From: Phoronis australis
Taxonomy: Eukaryota; Phoronida; Phoronidae
NCBI GenBank assembly: GCA_002633005.1
Contig: NMRA01000973.1
Coordinates: 7,232 to 71,231, forward strand
Direction: 5' to 3'
Length of the DNA: 64,000 bases
This document shows, piece after piece, positions 1-10,430 of this stretch. Under the pieces are notes generated by a model. The model had not been told where the DNA came from and made no database searches. It worked only from the letters and a program-made list of their open reading frames with translations. The translations under genes and the position numbers were made by a program. Positions within the stretch are counted from its first letter, which is position 1, and each line of letters starts with the position of its first letter.

Positions 1-876
1 ATTACGAATGTATTGAAATAGTCCACACAAAATTTTGTAAAGAAATTTTAAATTTGCCTAGCACGGCAATTTCATCATGCTAGAGGTGAGATGGGTTGTT
101 ACTCCTTGATTGCTTACCGACTTCCTAGAATTATGAAATATTGGTTAAAACTATTAAGAACCGATGAGTCAAAAATTACATATCATTGCTACGAATGGCA
201 GTACAATATGACGGAAAATGTTAATAAACCGTGCTGGGTTAATGATGTTAAGAAATTGCTATTTCAGTTTGGTTTTGGAGAAGCATGGTACAATCAGGGT
301 GTAGGTTCCGAGACAAGCTTCATATCACTTTTTAAACAAAGATGCAAAGACATTGATCAGCAAAAATGGCAAGATATTTTGAACAATTCGATTAAGCTGG
401 AAACTTACAGAACTTGTAAGTTAGATATATGTTTTGAAAACTATTTAGATGTAACTGACAATGTAAATGTTAGATCTGATATGGTAAGATTGAGATGTTC
501 AGCGCATGCACTAATGATTGAAAAGACACTTGAAACTTAGCAGAACAGAAAGGTTATGCCCTCTCTGTGTTAGGACATATGTCCAGTCAGAATATCATTT
601 TGTTATCAAATGCCCATTCTACGATGACCTAACTAAACGATATTTGCCTGCATGGAGCTACAACAACCCCAATGTTACAAAATTCAACAGACTCATGACT
701 ATGGAGGAAAAAGATCTTATATGGTCAACATGTAAATATGTTCATNTTCGGATTCAAGCGAAGAAGAATTCGGTTTACTTCTAGTGTTTGACACTTACCT
801 TTATTGTATTTGATGATTTGATTGTACCAAGGGCCGGAGGCCTAGTTATTGAATAAATATATATATATATATATAT
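1..876 (+). mobile_element. LINE (CR1/L2-like) 3' end, copy 1, cut by window edge
   Basis: This is the 3' part of a non-LTR retrotransposon. It aligns closely with the end of the longer LINE at 35940-36754: the same words occur at 1-80 and 35945-36030, and the same C-terminal coding region follows. After the coding region comes a 3' UTR with the word GGCCGGAGGCCTAGTTATTG, then an (AT)n tract at 854-877. A tail of simple repeats instead of poly-A is usual for CR1/L2-type LINEs. The same UTR word recurs at 37575-37600. The 5' part lies outside the window. The clade name is an inference from the endonuclease and RT of the second copy. Confidence 0.8.
91..784 (+). pseudogene. LINE ORF2 C-terminal region with CCHC finger, frameshifted
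   Basis: Two overlapping frames (91-540 and 518-784) together match one frame at 36326-36676, so a small deletion near 520 has shifted the frame. The first part reads through KPCWVNDVKKLLFQFGFGEA. The second carries the finger CPLC-x(7)-SEYH-x(4)-C, followed by PFYDDL and RYLPAWSYNN. This CX2CX7HX4C finger is typical of the tail of LINE ORF2 proteins and is thought to help bind the RNA template. A single N at 746 falls in the last codons. Relative to copy 2 it looks like an unresolved base or small indel, not a join. This fragment cannot be functional. Confidence 0.75.
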
Positions 877-1054
877 TAGGCCATCAGTCAATACGGACCT
901 GCCAATGCACGACTAAAACCAACAATAGATTGTGAAAGCAAATTTTCGACAGATTCCGAAAATGTGGTCCAAAAGTACTGTATATTTTGGGAGTGCAAAT
1001 TGGCCGAAGCCGCAGCCTAACTTGTCAGTGCCTCCTACCTCGCAAAAAGGACTA

Positions 1055-1775
1055 TTCCCACTAATCGATGCACCATCTGTGGGCTGGTAGATAAGGTACA
1101 TGACGTCATCAACAGGCTCACAACTTTAGAGACACCAAACACGCATTTCAGCTAATTCAACCATTCCCACTAATCGCTGTGTCTCCTGCAGGCACGGTCT
1201 GATAACACACCTGGCTCCAGCAACAGGCTCACAGCTTAAGAGACACAGAACATGTATTTCAAGTAATTCAACTATTCCCACTAATCGCTGCGTCACCTGC
1301 AGGTTGACAGATAACGTACATGACGCCAGGAAAAGGCTCACTAGGCTCAAAACTTGAGAGATACAGAACAAGCATTTCAACTAAATAAACTATTCTCAGT
1401 GATCGATACGCCATCTGTGGGCTACTAGATAATATACACGACGTCATCAACAGGCTCACACATTCAGAGTTTCCTATCACGCATTTCAACTAATTCAACT
1501 ATTCTCACTAATCGCTGCGCCACCTGCCTGCAGAAACATAGCGTACATGACGCCAGCGAAAGTCTCATAACTTGGGTACAACTAAAATCAACCATCCAAC
1601 TATTCCTACTAATCGCTGAGCCACCTTTGGACAGGTCGATAACATATATGACATCATCCTCAAGCTCAAAATTATAGAGACGCCAATCACGCATTTCAAA
1701 CAATTCAACTATTCCCACTAATTGCTGCGCCACCTGCAGGGACAGTTTGATAACAAACATGATGTCAGCAACAGG
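1055..1775. repeat. Tandem array of a ~110 bp repeat, about 6.5 units
   Basis: Units begin with TTCCCACTAATCGCTGCGCC or a close variant at about 1055, 1163, 1274, 1392, 1501, 1602 and 1711. Each unit then has a GATAACGTACATGACGTCAT-like stretch, a CAACAGGCTCACA block, a CACGCATTTCA block and CTAATTCAACTA. Units differ by scattered substitutions and small indels, so the array is old. Long minus-strand frames here are only a result of the periodicity. Three more units lie at 62190-62490. Each unit contains a CRE-like TGACGTCA or a decayed form of it. Confidence 0.85.
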
Positions 1776-1929
1776 GTTGCATCAGAGGTGATGGAAGGAT
1801 GAGTTGAGTTATGCTGGGAATAGTTTGTTACAGCTAAACATTCTGATGTACTGTACATGTATCATATTTGGAGGCCGGTTTACTAAGCGATTGATCACCA
1901 TTGATGAAGGCTTCATGATCCGACCACTG

Positions 1930-2370
1930 TATTTATTACCCTCTTGTTGTGAGTCTCTGTCCTACCGTGACTTTGGTCTCTCTACGGTCTACCAGGTGTA
2001 CTCCTGTTGTTTGATAGAATATATATCGATGGTCAATGAGAGGCTTAAATAAATTTACTTTGATGTTGCGTTAAAGCCGATGTAAAGAAATCTTGATCTT
2101 ACTCTTGGATCCGTTTGTTGAACATGCATGTCATTTTGCATATCCTTGTCTTTGGCAGAATTTCGAGTTAATCATGGTGAAAACAGATTCGAATTATTTG
2201 CTAATGTATCTCAATAATTATTGTGCAAAACGGTACGAGTCACACTAAATTATAGGAAATGGAGTTAATAATTTGTCAGAGTGACCACTACCCGCAGGGC
2301 TAATCTCCTTCCGTGTGTCTTGACAGGTGATCCACGTGCAAAGGCCTGTAGTCAGCATTTCACGGGGGTG
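1930..2370. repeat. Dispersed repeat, paralogue of 24955-25400
   Basis: Shared words in the same order include GTCTACCAGG, TTGTTTGATGAAT, TCAATGAGAGG, AAGAAATCTTGATCTTACT, TTTTGCATATCCTTGTCTT and GGTGAAAAC.GATTCG. In the paralogue the match continues without interruption into a second module (25425-26150), which in this part of the window is found separately at 7735-8450. No credible coding frame is preserved between the copies, so I read it as a non-coding mobile fragment. Confidence 0.65.
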
Positions 2371-2690
2371 GTTTGAATTTCTAGAACGGTGGACATTCGA
2401 TATTTTGAAAACGTCGACACTGTAGAACTCTCGGTAAGGCCCTTGACGCAGCTTAACTAAGAGGCTCTCAGATCAACATGTACGTTCCTGGGCTTAAACG
2501 AAATTTGTAACACCATAAATCAGGATGCTGTGACGGCTGCTCACAAAGAACGGAGCTCAAATTCGGATTATACGTGCCCCAGATAATGTCACGCGTAACA
2601 TCCTAGGCATTTGAAATTTGTCCTTTTTAGTACATATTGATGTGCCAAATTGTATACCTAGCAGGTTGTCTTTTATACTATTTGTTAAAG
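2370..2690. other. Unannotated spacer
   Basis: I see no coding frame, RNA gene or repeat with a partner elsewhere in the window in this stretch. Confidence 0.5.
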
Positions 2691-3240
2691 TTGCCAAAGT
2701 TTCATTCTAGTGCTCTTAACAATTCGAAAAACATTGGTTCAAAACAGTTTTAGGGGGTTACGCAATAGAATGAAGGAGTGTGGTAAGATAAGAGGTACCA
2801 CTCCGCAATCTCACAATTCGCCGAAATGGTTATCGGTCGAAAAATTAGCGCCCCAAGCGGCGAATAAGCAACACTAATACAGCAGCAGGAGTTCGAACCA
2901 AGTAAACACTGATAAATTCGTACTCTAATTACGTTTGACGTGCAGATAAATAAAATTACTATGTGACTAATATTGTGTAAATTACGTACATTTATATTCA
3001 CGAATGATCAAATGAGAATGAAAATGTGTGTTTTAGTCATTATTTAAGTGTATTAGACAAAAAAGTTTTTGCTTTCATTCTCTTGAAACTCCCTTGAAAA
3101 TCAATGCCTTTGGTTCATGTTTGACATTTAATAAGGCAAATTACCGTTCCAAGTTAAATTTCATACCTCCATAGACTACATAGCTTTAGTGATTGCTCTT
3201 GGGGTTCAGTAGGCAGTTGCCCCCATGTGAAGGGAAGGGA

Positions 3241-3383
3241 GGGGGGTACACGGGAGTGCAAAACAGGTAAAACAAGGGGGTACATAGGAGGAGTTCTAAA
3301 CAGGTAAAACCAGGTGGGTGCCAAGTGTGTGTTGACCACCTCCCACGGGAGTGCATGGGAAGAGTGCAAAACAGGTAAAACCC
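3241..3383. repeat. Minisatellite with GTGCAAAACAGGTAAAAC core
   Basis: The core GTGCAAAACAGGTAAAAC or a variant appears three times (about 3257, 3288, 3365) between G-rich spacers containing GGGGGTACA. It makes a long but meaningless minus-strand frame rich in Pro, Phe and Cys. The short paralogue at 63000 has lost most of it. Confidence 0.6.
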
Positions 3384-4710
3384 AAAGGATGTGCAACTTG
3401 GGTTTTGAGCCCTCCCATCGTCACACTTTTGGTTGCTAGATACCCCTGACAAGTGACAACATATGCTGAGGTGGTGATGAGATTTGGCTATCGTTGTGTG
3501 TATGTCCCCGTCCCAAGAACACTTTGTAATCACCCGTGTCCATGCCCCCGTGATTATGTCAGTACCATCCTGGGTATTTTCCAACTTTTCATAACATGGT
3601 GCTCCCAGCAGTTGCTAATCTGTAAAATAGCTAAGAACTTAAAAACGTATTAACATTGAATTTATCATCACTCATAACTAACCAAAGCTGCAAAATGACC
3701 TGACAAAATATTTTAAGAGGTACTGAACAGCGATTAAAATATTGTCACACAACTTCATACAAAACTGAACTAAAAAACTTTGATGAGAATACCAAAATTT
3801 AATTTCATATACCCACTGTAAATGTTTCAAGTAAGTTACAGCATGACCACGAGATCATATCTGTTACCCAGTCACAACTGGGGCTTACATTAATCACAAT
3901 CTCCAAAAACTTCAAATTAGGCAACATATATACCATGACGACAAGAAAATCTGACCAACCTACTTACATGTACTTCACTAGTAAACAACAGCTCTTTTCG
4001 ACAGATTTATGTATAATAAATTAAGCTGAAAATTTATTTACTCATAGAGGTGTTTGTCATCGAGAAGCAACCTGTTCCTTATCTCTGCAAATGTGGAACA
4101 AACTAACATGACCACTGAAAATGTAAGGCTGTTCTGAGATCAGTGCAGAGAACACAAGAGCAGAGAAAATGTATTTCATCCTCTACGCATGAGACCGTAT
4201 AAAACTCAATCGAACGCTCCTCAATAGGAGTAAAAATACCAAAACGTCCAGTTTACAACTCAGCGACAAGACCCTACATCTAAATTGAGAAAATAGTATT
4301 TTTTTTCTCTAGAAATGTTAATTTTCAAATAAAATTCTGTTTGATAGTTTTTTAAAAATGATTTAGCTTTGGTTTGATCAAAATTTCAGCCCTCCATTCA
4401 CACTCTAAATGATCCATCAGTTTCACTTTGGCTCTCTCCAAATCACAGGCTCACTGTTCATAAAATGTTTCTATCTGATCAACTTTAGTAAAATTTTGAA
4501 AAATTTCCTGACCAAAAGTCCTTTCTACACGTGGTGTCCCAGTGAGACACTTGCTTTGTGAGACGATAATTAAACAAGCAAATAATTCCAGAGCCGTAAT
4601 ATACACAATTTGCGGAGAACTTTTTCACATTTTCATTTTTGGTGAATTTGGGACTTCAACTATTGTTGGCATGGCATTGTATCTCATACCAGCTTGCTCT
4701 TCATACATGT

Positions 4711-4791
4711 ACGAGCGTTAATGAACATGGACTCCACGAAGTGACGTGAGCATAACTCGCAGATCTTGGTCAAGTAGGACGCATCTCTATT
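4711..4791 (-). pseudogene. THAP zinc-finger remnant (C-terminal half)
   Basis: On the minus strand one frame reads NRDASYLTKICELCSRHFVE, then SMF. This is the second half of a THAP domain, the C2CH DNA-binding finger found in THAP proteins and in P, Kolobok and related transposases. The C-S-R-H-F motif supplies the last two zinc ligands. The matching fragment at 63115-63235 reads CKLCSCHFEESMFING. No first half with the N-terminal cysteines is readable next to it, so it is either an exon remnant or decayed. Confidence 0.55.
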
Positions 4792-5039
4792 CATGCAGTT
4801 TAAGTTCGGTTCCCAGCGCTTGCACCTAGAGTATCAGAAATCTGTGAGAGACTCTGGAACATTACTCAAACTCACCAAGACTGGTAGCCTACACACTACA
4901 CCACATTACAGTAGACCTGTCTTGGTGTCAACTAAAAAAATTAGGACTCAAATGTTGATCCAGGGATATTTTTAGAGTCACTCCCTGCATCACTGGCGCA
5001 TGGAATTAAGTTTCCATTGACACACTCGTGTTCCTTAAG

Positions 5040-5920
5040 TTGGGCCAACTGGGACATTAGAGTTATGTTGAGTTTTTCAGCGTGGTCCACAATTACAAAA
5101 ATGAACTTAAGTTTTTCGCTTAAAACTTAAGTTTTTGGCGAAAAAAACAAAACATGGATTATTTGCCTGTGAAGCTAAGCGAGCAGATCCAGCTAAAGAA
5201 GATTAAGCGGCTTTTGGTCTAGCATAGGGCCCTTTCACATTGACTTAACTCTTGTCTGAGCGGAGCATTTGACGTATACTGCGAAGTTAACTGGACAGTT
5301 CATTCTGGCTTCGGTAGTTAATGAACTTCGAAGTAAACGGTAGGTGACGCTGTCGTGATCGAAGGTATCGCAAGGTAGCACTGCACGCTTAGATGTGACA
5401 ATTTGGAAACATTTACATGTGTAAATTGACATAAAACTTATTTTTAAATTGATTGGTGATTATTAGAGCAAGGTATAAGCAACTATTAGCTATCACACTA
5501 CTAGGCAATTGTTAATGATAACAGTGGCCCCTGGCAATAACTTCGATAGGACCGAAGTTGATCGTTTATACTGCGTGGCAGCGTTGACGCTAAGCGCTTA
5601 AATTCACCTGTTTAGTGCGAAGTTAACTTGCACTGTTAACTTCCTTCCAGGACCAAAGTCTAAGCGTTCATACTGACATTAACTCCCAAAAACTTCGACG
5701 CGTCGATGTTAGTATGAAAGGCCCTATAGATATGTGTATGAAGTTCAGTAGCTTTAAATTAAAGGAAAAAGAATATTTTTGTGGTCAAAGGTCTAAGTTT
5801 TCTAATTTCCATCTCGTATAACCAGGNAGAATGACAGTTCCGGTGTTTTCGTGGATGAATTTGTGCAATTTATTAAGCTGCAAAAAGGGCTCTCCCTCAT
5901 TGCTCACGCGCTTCGTATAG
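5040..5920. other. Unannotated stretch with a single N at 5827
   Basis: Non-coding as far as I can see. It contains several repeats of GAAGTTAACTTG- and GACGCTAAGCG-like words around 5270-5720, in both orientations (for example 5240-5350 against 5590-5710). This suggests an old inverted-repeat element. The N at 5827 is not followed by a copy of the preceding sequence, unlike most other single Ns here. Confidence 0.35.
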
Positions 5921-6258
5921 CTGTACTTGACTGTTGCTTATTTGCTTCTTGGCGGCGCTAGCCTGAGTAGTAGCTTTAAGAATGAACTCGCCATTGAACA
6001 CTCCTATTGTAACACACTCCTTGGTACAATTTCTAAATGTTGGTGGCCGGTAAATCGCTCACTCTTTATTCAATCATTCTGTATAACAAACCATTTGCAC
6101 CATAAAAAACAAGATCAATTTAGCGGCTGGTGGTCTCGTGGACACGTACATGTAGATAAATACAAAGATTACCTGCTAAATTTACTAGCGAAAAGTACGA
6201 ACGTGGAACTTCTTTGGAGCACACGTGATCTACAAACCAATTGGTTGTAGCAATATCG

Positions 6259-6422
6259 GTCGTAAAACACGAGTGAAGTCTCGTTCTTAATTACGCTCGT
6301 AATCACGGGTGAAGGATTGAGTTCGTAAAACACGAGCGAAGTCTTGGTCGTGATCACGAGCTTAATGATGGGCGAATGATTCGGTAGAAAAATACGACCG
6401 AAATCTTGGTGGTGATTACGAC
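6259..6422. repeat. Imperfect ~64 bp tandem repeat, about 2.5 units
   Basis: Units start with GTCGTAAAACACGAGTGAAG (6259), TTCGTAAAACACGAGCGAAG (6324) and AGAAAAATACGACCGAAATC (6387). Each contains AATCACG- and GGGTGAATGATT-like words. Non-coding. Confidence 0.65.
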
Positions 6423-6477
6423 ACGGGCGGAGCAACATAGGGGATTTTTTTCAATGCCAAGCCGCACATAGTCTATA

Positions 6478-6544
6478 GGCGGTGTACCACAGGGGGGGTG
6501 AGGGGGCTTTAGTCCCCCACTTTTTTCAGTGCTGCACCGCCCCT
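6478..6544. repeat. GC-rich foldback element, GGCGGYGYACCAYAGGG type
   Basis: The left end GGCGGTGTACCACAGGG and the right end CAGTGCTGCACCGCC pair as short inverted repeats around a G-run/C-run core with GGCTTTAGTCCCCC. Related copies occur at 31134-31272 (two joined units) and 51616-51770, with a fragment at about 21550. This is a small dispersed MITE-like sequence. Confidence 0.6.
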
Positions 6545-6784
6545 GTACGAGCGTATAAGCGCGACACTTTCACCCGAACGGCCCACGATAAGAAAGAGAG
6601 CGTACTCGCGTTACCTCTTGCCAAACTCTGAGATCAGGCAAGCTTGAATGAGTGATTACACCCCATTACATAATTGGACTGAAATATTTAGTCTAAGAAT
6701 GACTTGACGTAGTTATTTATCTGATTGTACACATGTATTTGCGTGTTACTTAAGTTACTTACAACGATGGAAATGTTAAGGGCC

Positions 6785-6879
6785 CACTATATTCCGAAGG
6801 TTCATTAATCCGAAGGTTCACTATTGCGAAGGTTCACTATTCAAAGGTTCAGAACTCCAAAGGTTCACAACTCCGAAAA
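6785..6879. repeat. Array of ~16 bp CCGAAGGTTCACTATT repeats
   Basis: About six degenerate copies of CCGAAGGTTCACTATT lie in a row. The same repeat forms the arrays at 44402-44510 and, inverted, at 45068-45112. No inverted partner is visible near this copy. Confidence 0.7.
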
Positions 6880-7734
6880 TATCTAAATTTCGGACTCAGG
6901 TGTAATTTTTTACTAATGCAGTTAAAAATAAACTACATGTACACTTCGGTTATGAGATGTCAGTAAGTGTTGTACCTATACTAATAACAACCCACAATTA
7001 AAGACTTAATTTGGATTCCATGCCAAACCACATGTCTTAAAATACGGCAAAATGAGTACGTACTTGCATTTCTAAAAAAGAACGAAGTAGGAATATTGGT
7101 GTATTATCAACCAGGATATAATTTTCAAATCCATATCAAGGTCCCGTAAAGTTTAGGCCCGCTGCGCCTCAACCTCACCCTCCGATACTAAATGTACATG
7201 TATAGTTAGTGGGCTACCTTTCCAGTCTTCACACACGTGAACACGCATGCTTGTCAATCCACTGATCCACAATCACAATCCCTTTCAATTCGAAATTTGA
7301 AAATGCCTGTACGTTATTGTCCTATGCTATCAAGTATACGAAAATAGCAGATAACAACCTATTGTTCTAGGGTTTCGTTTTTGGTCCTATATTTGCAATA
7401 TAACTTAGCTAGCAGTAGACATTTACTTCTTGATTCCTTGTTACCCTGTGATGTAGCCATCACGTGCGATCAATGCCGATGAATAACGTATAAACCCTGT
7501 TCTAGTCGTCTGCACTATCCTGTCATCTAAGCAAAACACCACTCGGCTGAAGTTAGCCGGGTACGGCCCGATGATTACGTGAAGCACTTTGAATCTGAAT
7601 CAAAATCAAAACTTTTAGTAGTGCTCTTAGCTGCATCAATTTTCTTGTAGTTTTTGTCCATCTATATCCTAGCTTTAATGGATAGATTGGGGCTGGACCG
7701 AAGCCTCCGAACTACCTGGCTACAGGCATGTATC
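6880..7734. other. Unannotated stretch
   Basis: No preserved frame, RNA gene or internal repeat was recognised. Confidence 0.4.
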
Positions 7735-8450
7735 GGTCCTGTGCGCATTGCCACCGCGCGGAAAAGTTTCCTAAAGTACTCCATTCGTGCTGCGAACTTT
7801 TTAATCTCCCTGTACGCTGGCAAGGGTATAACTGTACTTCGTATAAAAGACCTAGTTTGCATACAGCATATGACTGGAGAAATTCGCCTTCAGTCACTGT
7901 GGCTGTATAATGTGGTCTCCTGCCATCTCCTGCTTGATTGCGATGTTTGCATTAGCATCGCATGTTAGAGGTGCAAAGCAGCTAGAGCCCGAGGTTCCAA
8001 AGTATCCAGAGGGGTAAGATAGATAATCAAGACACGGTCGCTGCTCAGGCAAACGACATTCCTTAGTTAGGCAAGACTCGACATCGGTACATCGCAGGTA
8101 GAATGAATGTTATATTGGACACCCAAAAATTTGTATATAGCCCGTTTTAGTGATCCCCATTATATTTGCTGTCCCCCTGTCTATTGTTGGTGGTAAGAGA
8201 GATACAGGAAAGGATAACAGATAGCACATCATTGTGGTCCAAAAGAAACTGGACTTGCCAAAGATTTGTTTTCTTGATAAGACGAGCAAGCAGAACAAGT
8301 TCACCGATTCTATTTCATGGAAAAGAAGTTGAGCTCTGTTCCAAGTCTTTTTGCAAACTACATGTAAAAATGCTTGGTTTTTAAGAATCATTCTTGGTGC
8401 GCCTGTAATAGGAGCACGGTAATCAGGGCAACTTGTACTCAAACATTTCA
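7735..8450. repeat. Dispersed repeat, paralogue of 25425-26150
   Basis: Shared order of words: GCATTGCCACCGCGCGGA, TTAATCTCCCT, CTGGCAAGGGTATAAC, GACTGGAGAAATTCGCCTTC, GATAGATAATCAAGACACG, TTATATTGGACAC and AAGATTTGTTTTCTTGATAA. Open frames in the two copies (8166-8384 and 25844-26074) do not stay aligned as protein, so I do not call a gene. In the other copy this module is directly joined to the one seen here at 1930-2370. Confidence 0.65.
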
Positions 8451-8746
8451 CGGTCTATACCCGACCAGTCGGAAACTGGTCAACGACCGGTCATTTAGCC
8501 GAGCAGCAGCACAGTAACGGTCTGCTAGGAATCGTCAGATGAGTCATCTTTGAGGTCGGCACTTGGATCTGCAAACTAGTCGCCTAGCTTAGAGGACTGG
8601 TTCTGATTATACGTATCCTTGGACGTCAATTACTAATATATGAGTTAGCGGGTGAACTTTGGACAAACTATCAGCCACTGTTTGTCGGTCATATTACTTT
8701 GGCCACTCATGTCTTGACCACGGTTCATCAACCTTTGCTCGATTAT

Positions 8747-9280
8747 TTAAAGGAGAAAACAACATTTTTTCATGTCAATTTTTGTAAAAACAAGGTTCGT
8801 TGTTTACCCCATATTTGTTTTTCTGTTAATAACGGCTTCCCGTAATTATATTAATTAGTCGTGCCTTTCTCCGGAAATGACGTTTAGTGGTTGAGTATTT
8901 CCCGACATTTTGCTTTCATGTAGTCTGACTATGTGACCTGTCGAGTCACTCATTGTTTACCTCAGCTGTGATAATTTCGGTTGTCGTTTGCGTCAGTCAA
9001 CATGTTGCACCGTTACTACGTGCCGGAGTGCACGCGTTATGGTTTAGCTCACGCGCACTTGGGTATGCCAGACACCGTTTTCCGAAATCTGACATGCTCC
9101 GCCGTACTTGGCTCGTTCGTGTGAAGATTGCAGTGTTATCATCCACGCAACGTCCAAAGCAGAGGAGAATGATAAATACCGAGTGTGGGCAAGCGTTTTA
9201 TTCCGTTGGATTACGAAAGAGATATGAACGCGGAATCGGACGTGTAGTGGTCAGGTCCGTGAGCCAAACTTGGACTTGAC
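8747..9280 (+). mobile_element. TTAA-flanked THAP element, 5' end (family 2)
   Basis: A TTAA at 8747-8750 is followed by AGGAGAAAACAACATTTTTT, then a TAATTATATTAATTAGTCGT block, a CCGGAAATGACGTTTAG block and TATTTCCCGACATTTTG. The same arrangement, with a TTAA and then AGGCGAAGGCAACCTTTTT, starts at 63482. The terminal bases resemble those of the family 1 elements (AGGAGAATGCCACC) found after TTAA at 10431 and 53661. A TTAA target plus a THAP protein is the combination known for the Kolobok superfamily. I found no matching right end, so this copy is truncated or its partner has decayed. Confidence 0.55.
9002..9132 (+). pseudogene. THAP domain N-terminal half, frameshifted
   Basis: From an ATG at 9002 the frame gives MLHRYYVPECTRYGLAHAHL. 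After a shift near 9060 the next frame gives GYARHRFPKSDMLRRTWLVR, then VKI. This fits a THAP domain: YxVPxC near the start, an RFPK stretch, and the invariant tryptophan in RRxWL. THAP domains bind DNA and begin many transposases and cell-cycle factors. The last zinc ligands are not readable downstream. The position, about 250 bp inside a TTAA terminus, suggests this was the transposase start of that element. Confidence 0.6.
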
Positions 9281-9308
9281 TAAAGTATTATAGATATATA
9301 GAAGGTGC

Positions 9309-9489
9309 CAATTGACCTATCGCAAGCTCCGCCTACTTGACTAAAGTCGACAAACAAATAATAAGTTTTACCTGACGCGGTGCTGTTTGACGGATAAAAT
9401 GGCGGCTTGGAAATGAAGGTGCGTCAAGAATGCTGTGTTCCGATTGGTCAGTTAAGCCGTCACTCAAAATCCAGGCAATAGGTCAATTG
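9309..9489. mobile_element. MITE with TIR CAATTGACCTATCGC
   Basis: The left end CAATTGACCTATCGC (9309-9323) and the right end GCAATAGGTCAATTG (9475-9489) are inverted repeats with one mismatch. The interior holds TAAAATGGCGGCTTGG and GATTGGTCAGTTAAGCCGTC. Relatives: left end alone at 20518, right half at about 22770-22917, and an inverted right half at 24321-24480. It sits exactly at the left edge of duplication copy A. Confidence 0.75.
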
Positions 9490-10100
9490 AGGGGAATCAC
9501 CACGTATAGCTCGCTAAACGTTTAAGGTGGTGGCCGAAACAGTTGACCCGTGTATCGCCAAAATGATACATGTACACGTTGCTATTGGCTGGCCCTGTAC
9601 GTACAATGTAGTAAATGATAGCAAACCTACATGCATTAAGCCAATGAAAACACAAGTCAAATGTTCATCTCTGCACTAGCTGATGCAATTTGACCCTACT
9701 AGTAAAAATTACATGGCCCGTGTTGCCTTCCATAAAGACAAGAAACTCGCAAACAAGGCTAGTGATATCACGTGCTCCGTTTGCATGGCGATATCACGAG
9801 AAAACTGACTTGATATTGAGCTATCGCGAGTGTCGTGCGGTTACATGTACCTACCACAGCTCCGAACTGCGCGTGGGATCACAGGCACGTCCTCGAGTCG
9901 ATAAACTACTTTCCGCTCTGAATCTTTTCAGAAGTTAAAAAGAACTTGATTTCGTTAGCACTACCGGAAGGATAATGAGTAGCCCATTGGATCGAGTACC
10001 TCCGAACTGTTTTGCAGTGTAAGGAATGGGAAAACGTCTTTTCGCCTGAGTAAGGTCTTCATACGATACTAGCATCTGCATGTGAATCAACTTCTTCTAG

Positions 10101-10204
10101 GTGTCTACAGGTACCTGATGGATTGCTTTGGTTGCTGGAAGACTGCAAAATTGAATGGTCCGAACAGTTAAATTGTGTGACTGCCATTAAAAAGTGCCCA
10201 AAAG
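10101..10204 (+). CDS. FN1-like secreted protein A, antepenultimate exon
   Basis: The exon is bounded by TTCTTCTAG and GTAAGT and encodes CLQVPDGLLWLL, EDCK and NCVTAIKKCPK, with four cysteines. It starts one base into a codon phase that fits an upstream exon, and it ends with one base (G). That base joins the next exon at 12735 as GAT, keeping the frame. Copy B (40863-40966) conserves all four cysteines and the block CVTAIKKCPK although many other residues differ, which argues for selection on protein. The fold of this exon is unknown to me. I could not find the upstream exon(s) with a signal peptide, so the gene is incomplete here. Confidence 0.65.
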
Positions 10205-10430
10205 GTAAGTACGAATTTCAACAATTTGCTATATTCCAGCTTGTTTATTATGAAATTTACAAAACTCCTTGATCGATTTTTATCCTTGAACACGGCTAAT
10301 TGACAGTGTTACTTAATGGAGTTTTTTTCAAAAATAATCATACAAGTACCTCAGTCAAAATGAATTTATACTGTTTGATCAGGAATGAAACAGAGTATAG
10401 AGACATCCTTTATTTTCACTAAATCAATAA

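Larger units (their letters stand above)
2690..5038. repeat. Repeat module, paralogue of 62520-63485
   Basis: The beginning (2690-3180) and the end (4650-5038) align with 62520-63000 and 63050-63485. Examples are GGGGGTTA at the start, GCCCCAAGCGGCGAATAAGC, GTAAACACTGATAAATTCGTA, and GATCCAGGGATATTTTTAGA near the end. The long copy holds an extra ~1.5 kb (about 3200-4620) that the other lacks. Both copies lie downstream of the ~110 bp tandem repeat and both carry a minus-strand THAP remnant near the right end. The match stops at a TTAA (5035-5038). In the other copy that TTAA is the edge of an inserted element. Confidence 0.7.

Noticed and set aside
746-746. Single N in the LINE C-terminus
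   Set aside because: Unlike the five joins described, no duplicated sequence flanks it; comparison with 36690-36720 suggests one unresolved base or small indel.
1126-1760. Several minus-strand frames of 70-100 codons
   Set aside because: They arise from the ~110 bp tandem repeat and share its periodic peptide.
3186-3584. 132-codon minus-strand frame
   Set aside because: It runs through the GTGCAAAACAGG minisatellite and has repeat-driven composition with no domain.
5827-5827. Single N
   Set aside because: No flanking duplication could be found, so I do not list it among the overlap artefacts.
7654-7968. Overlapping frames on both strands at the start of the 7735 repeat
   Set aside because: The paralogue at 25425 does not conserve any of these frames.
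8110-8451. 113-codon minus-strand frame in a repeat
   Set aside because: Not preserved in the paralogue at 25800-26150.
9690-9938. Frame partly shared with copy B at 40413-40601 (WPxLPSIKxRxSQxRLVI, RAPFxWRYHEKT)
   Set aside because: The similarity is explained by duplicated DNA. A second frame is equally open, codon changes are not biased to silent positions, and the segment is more likely 5' flank or intron.
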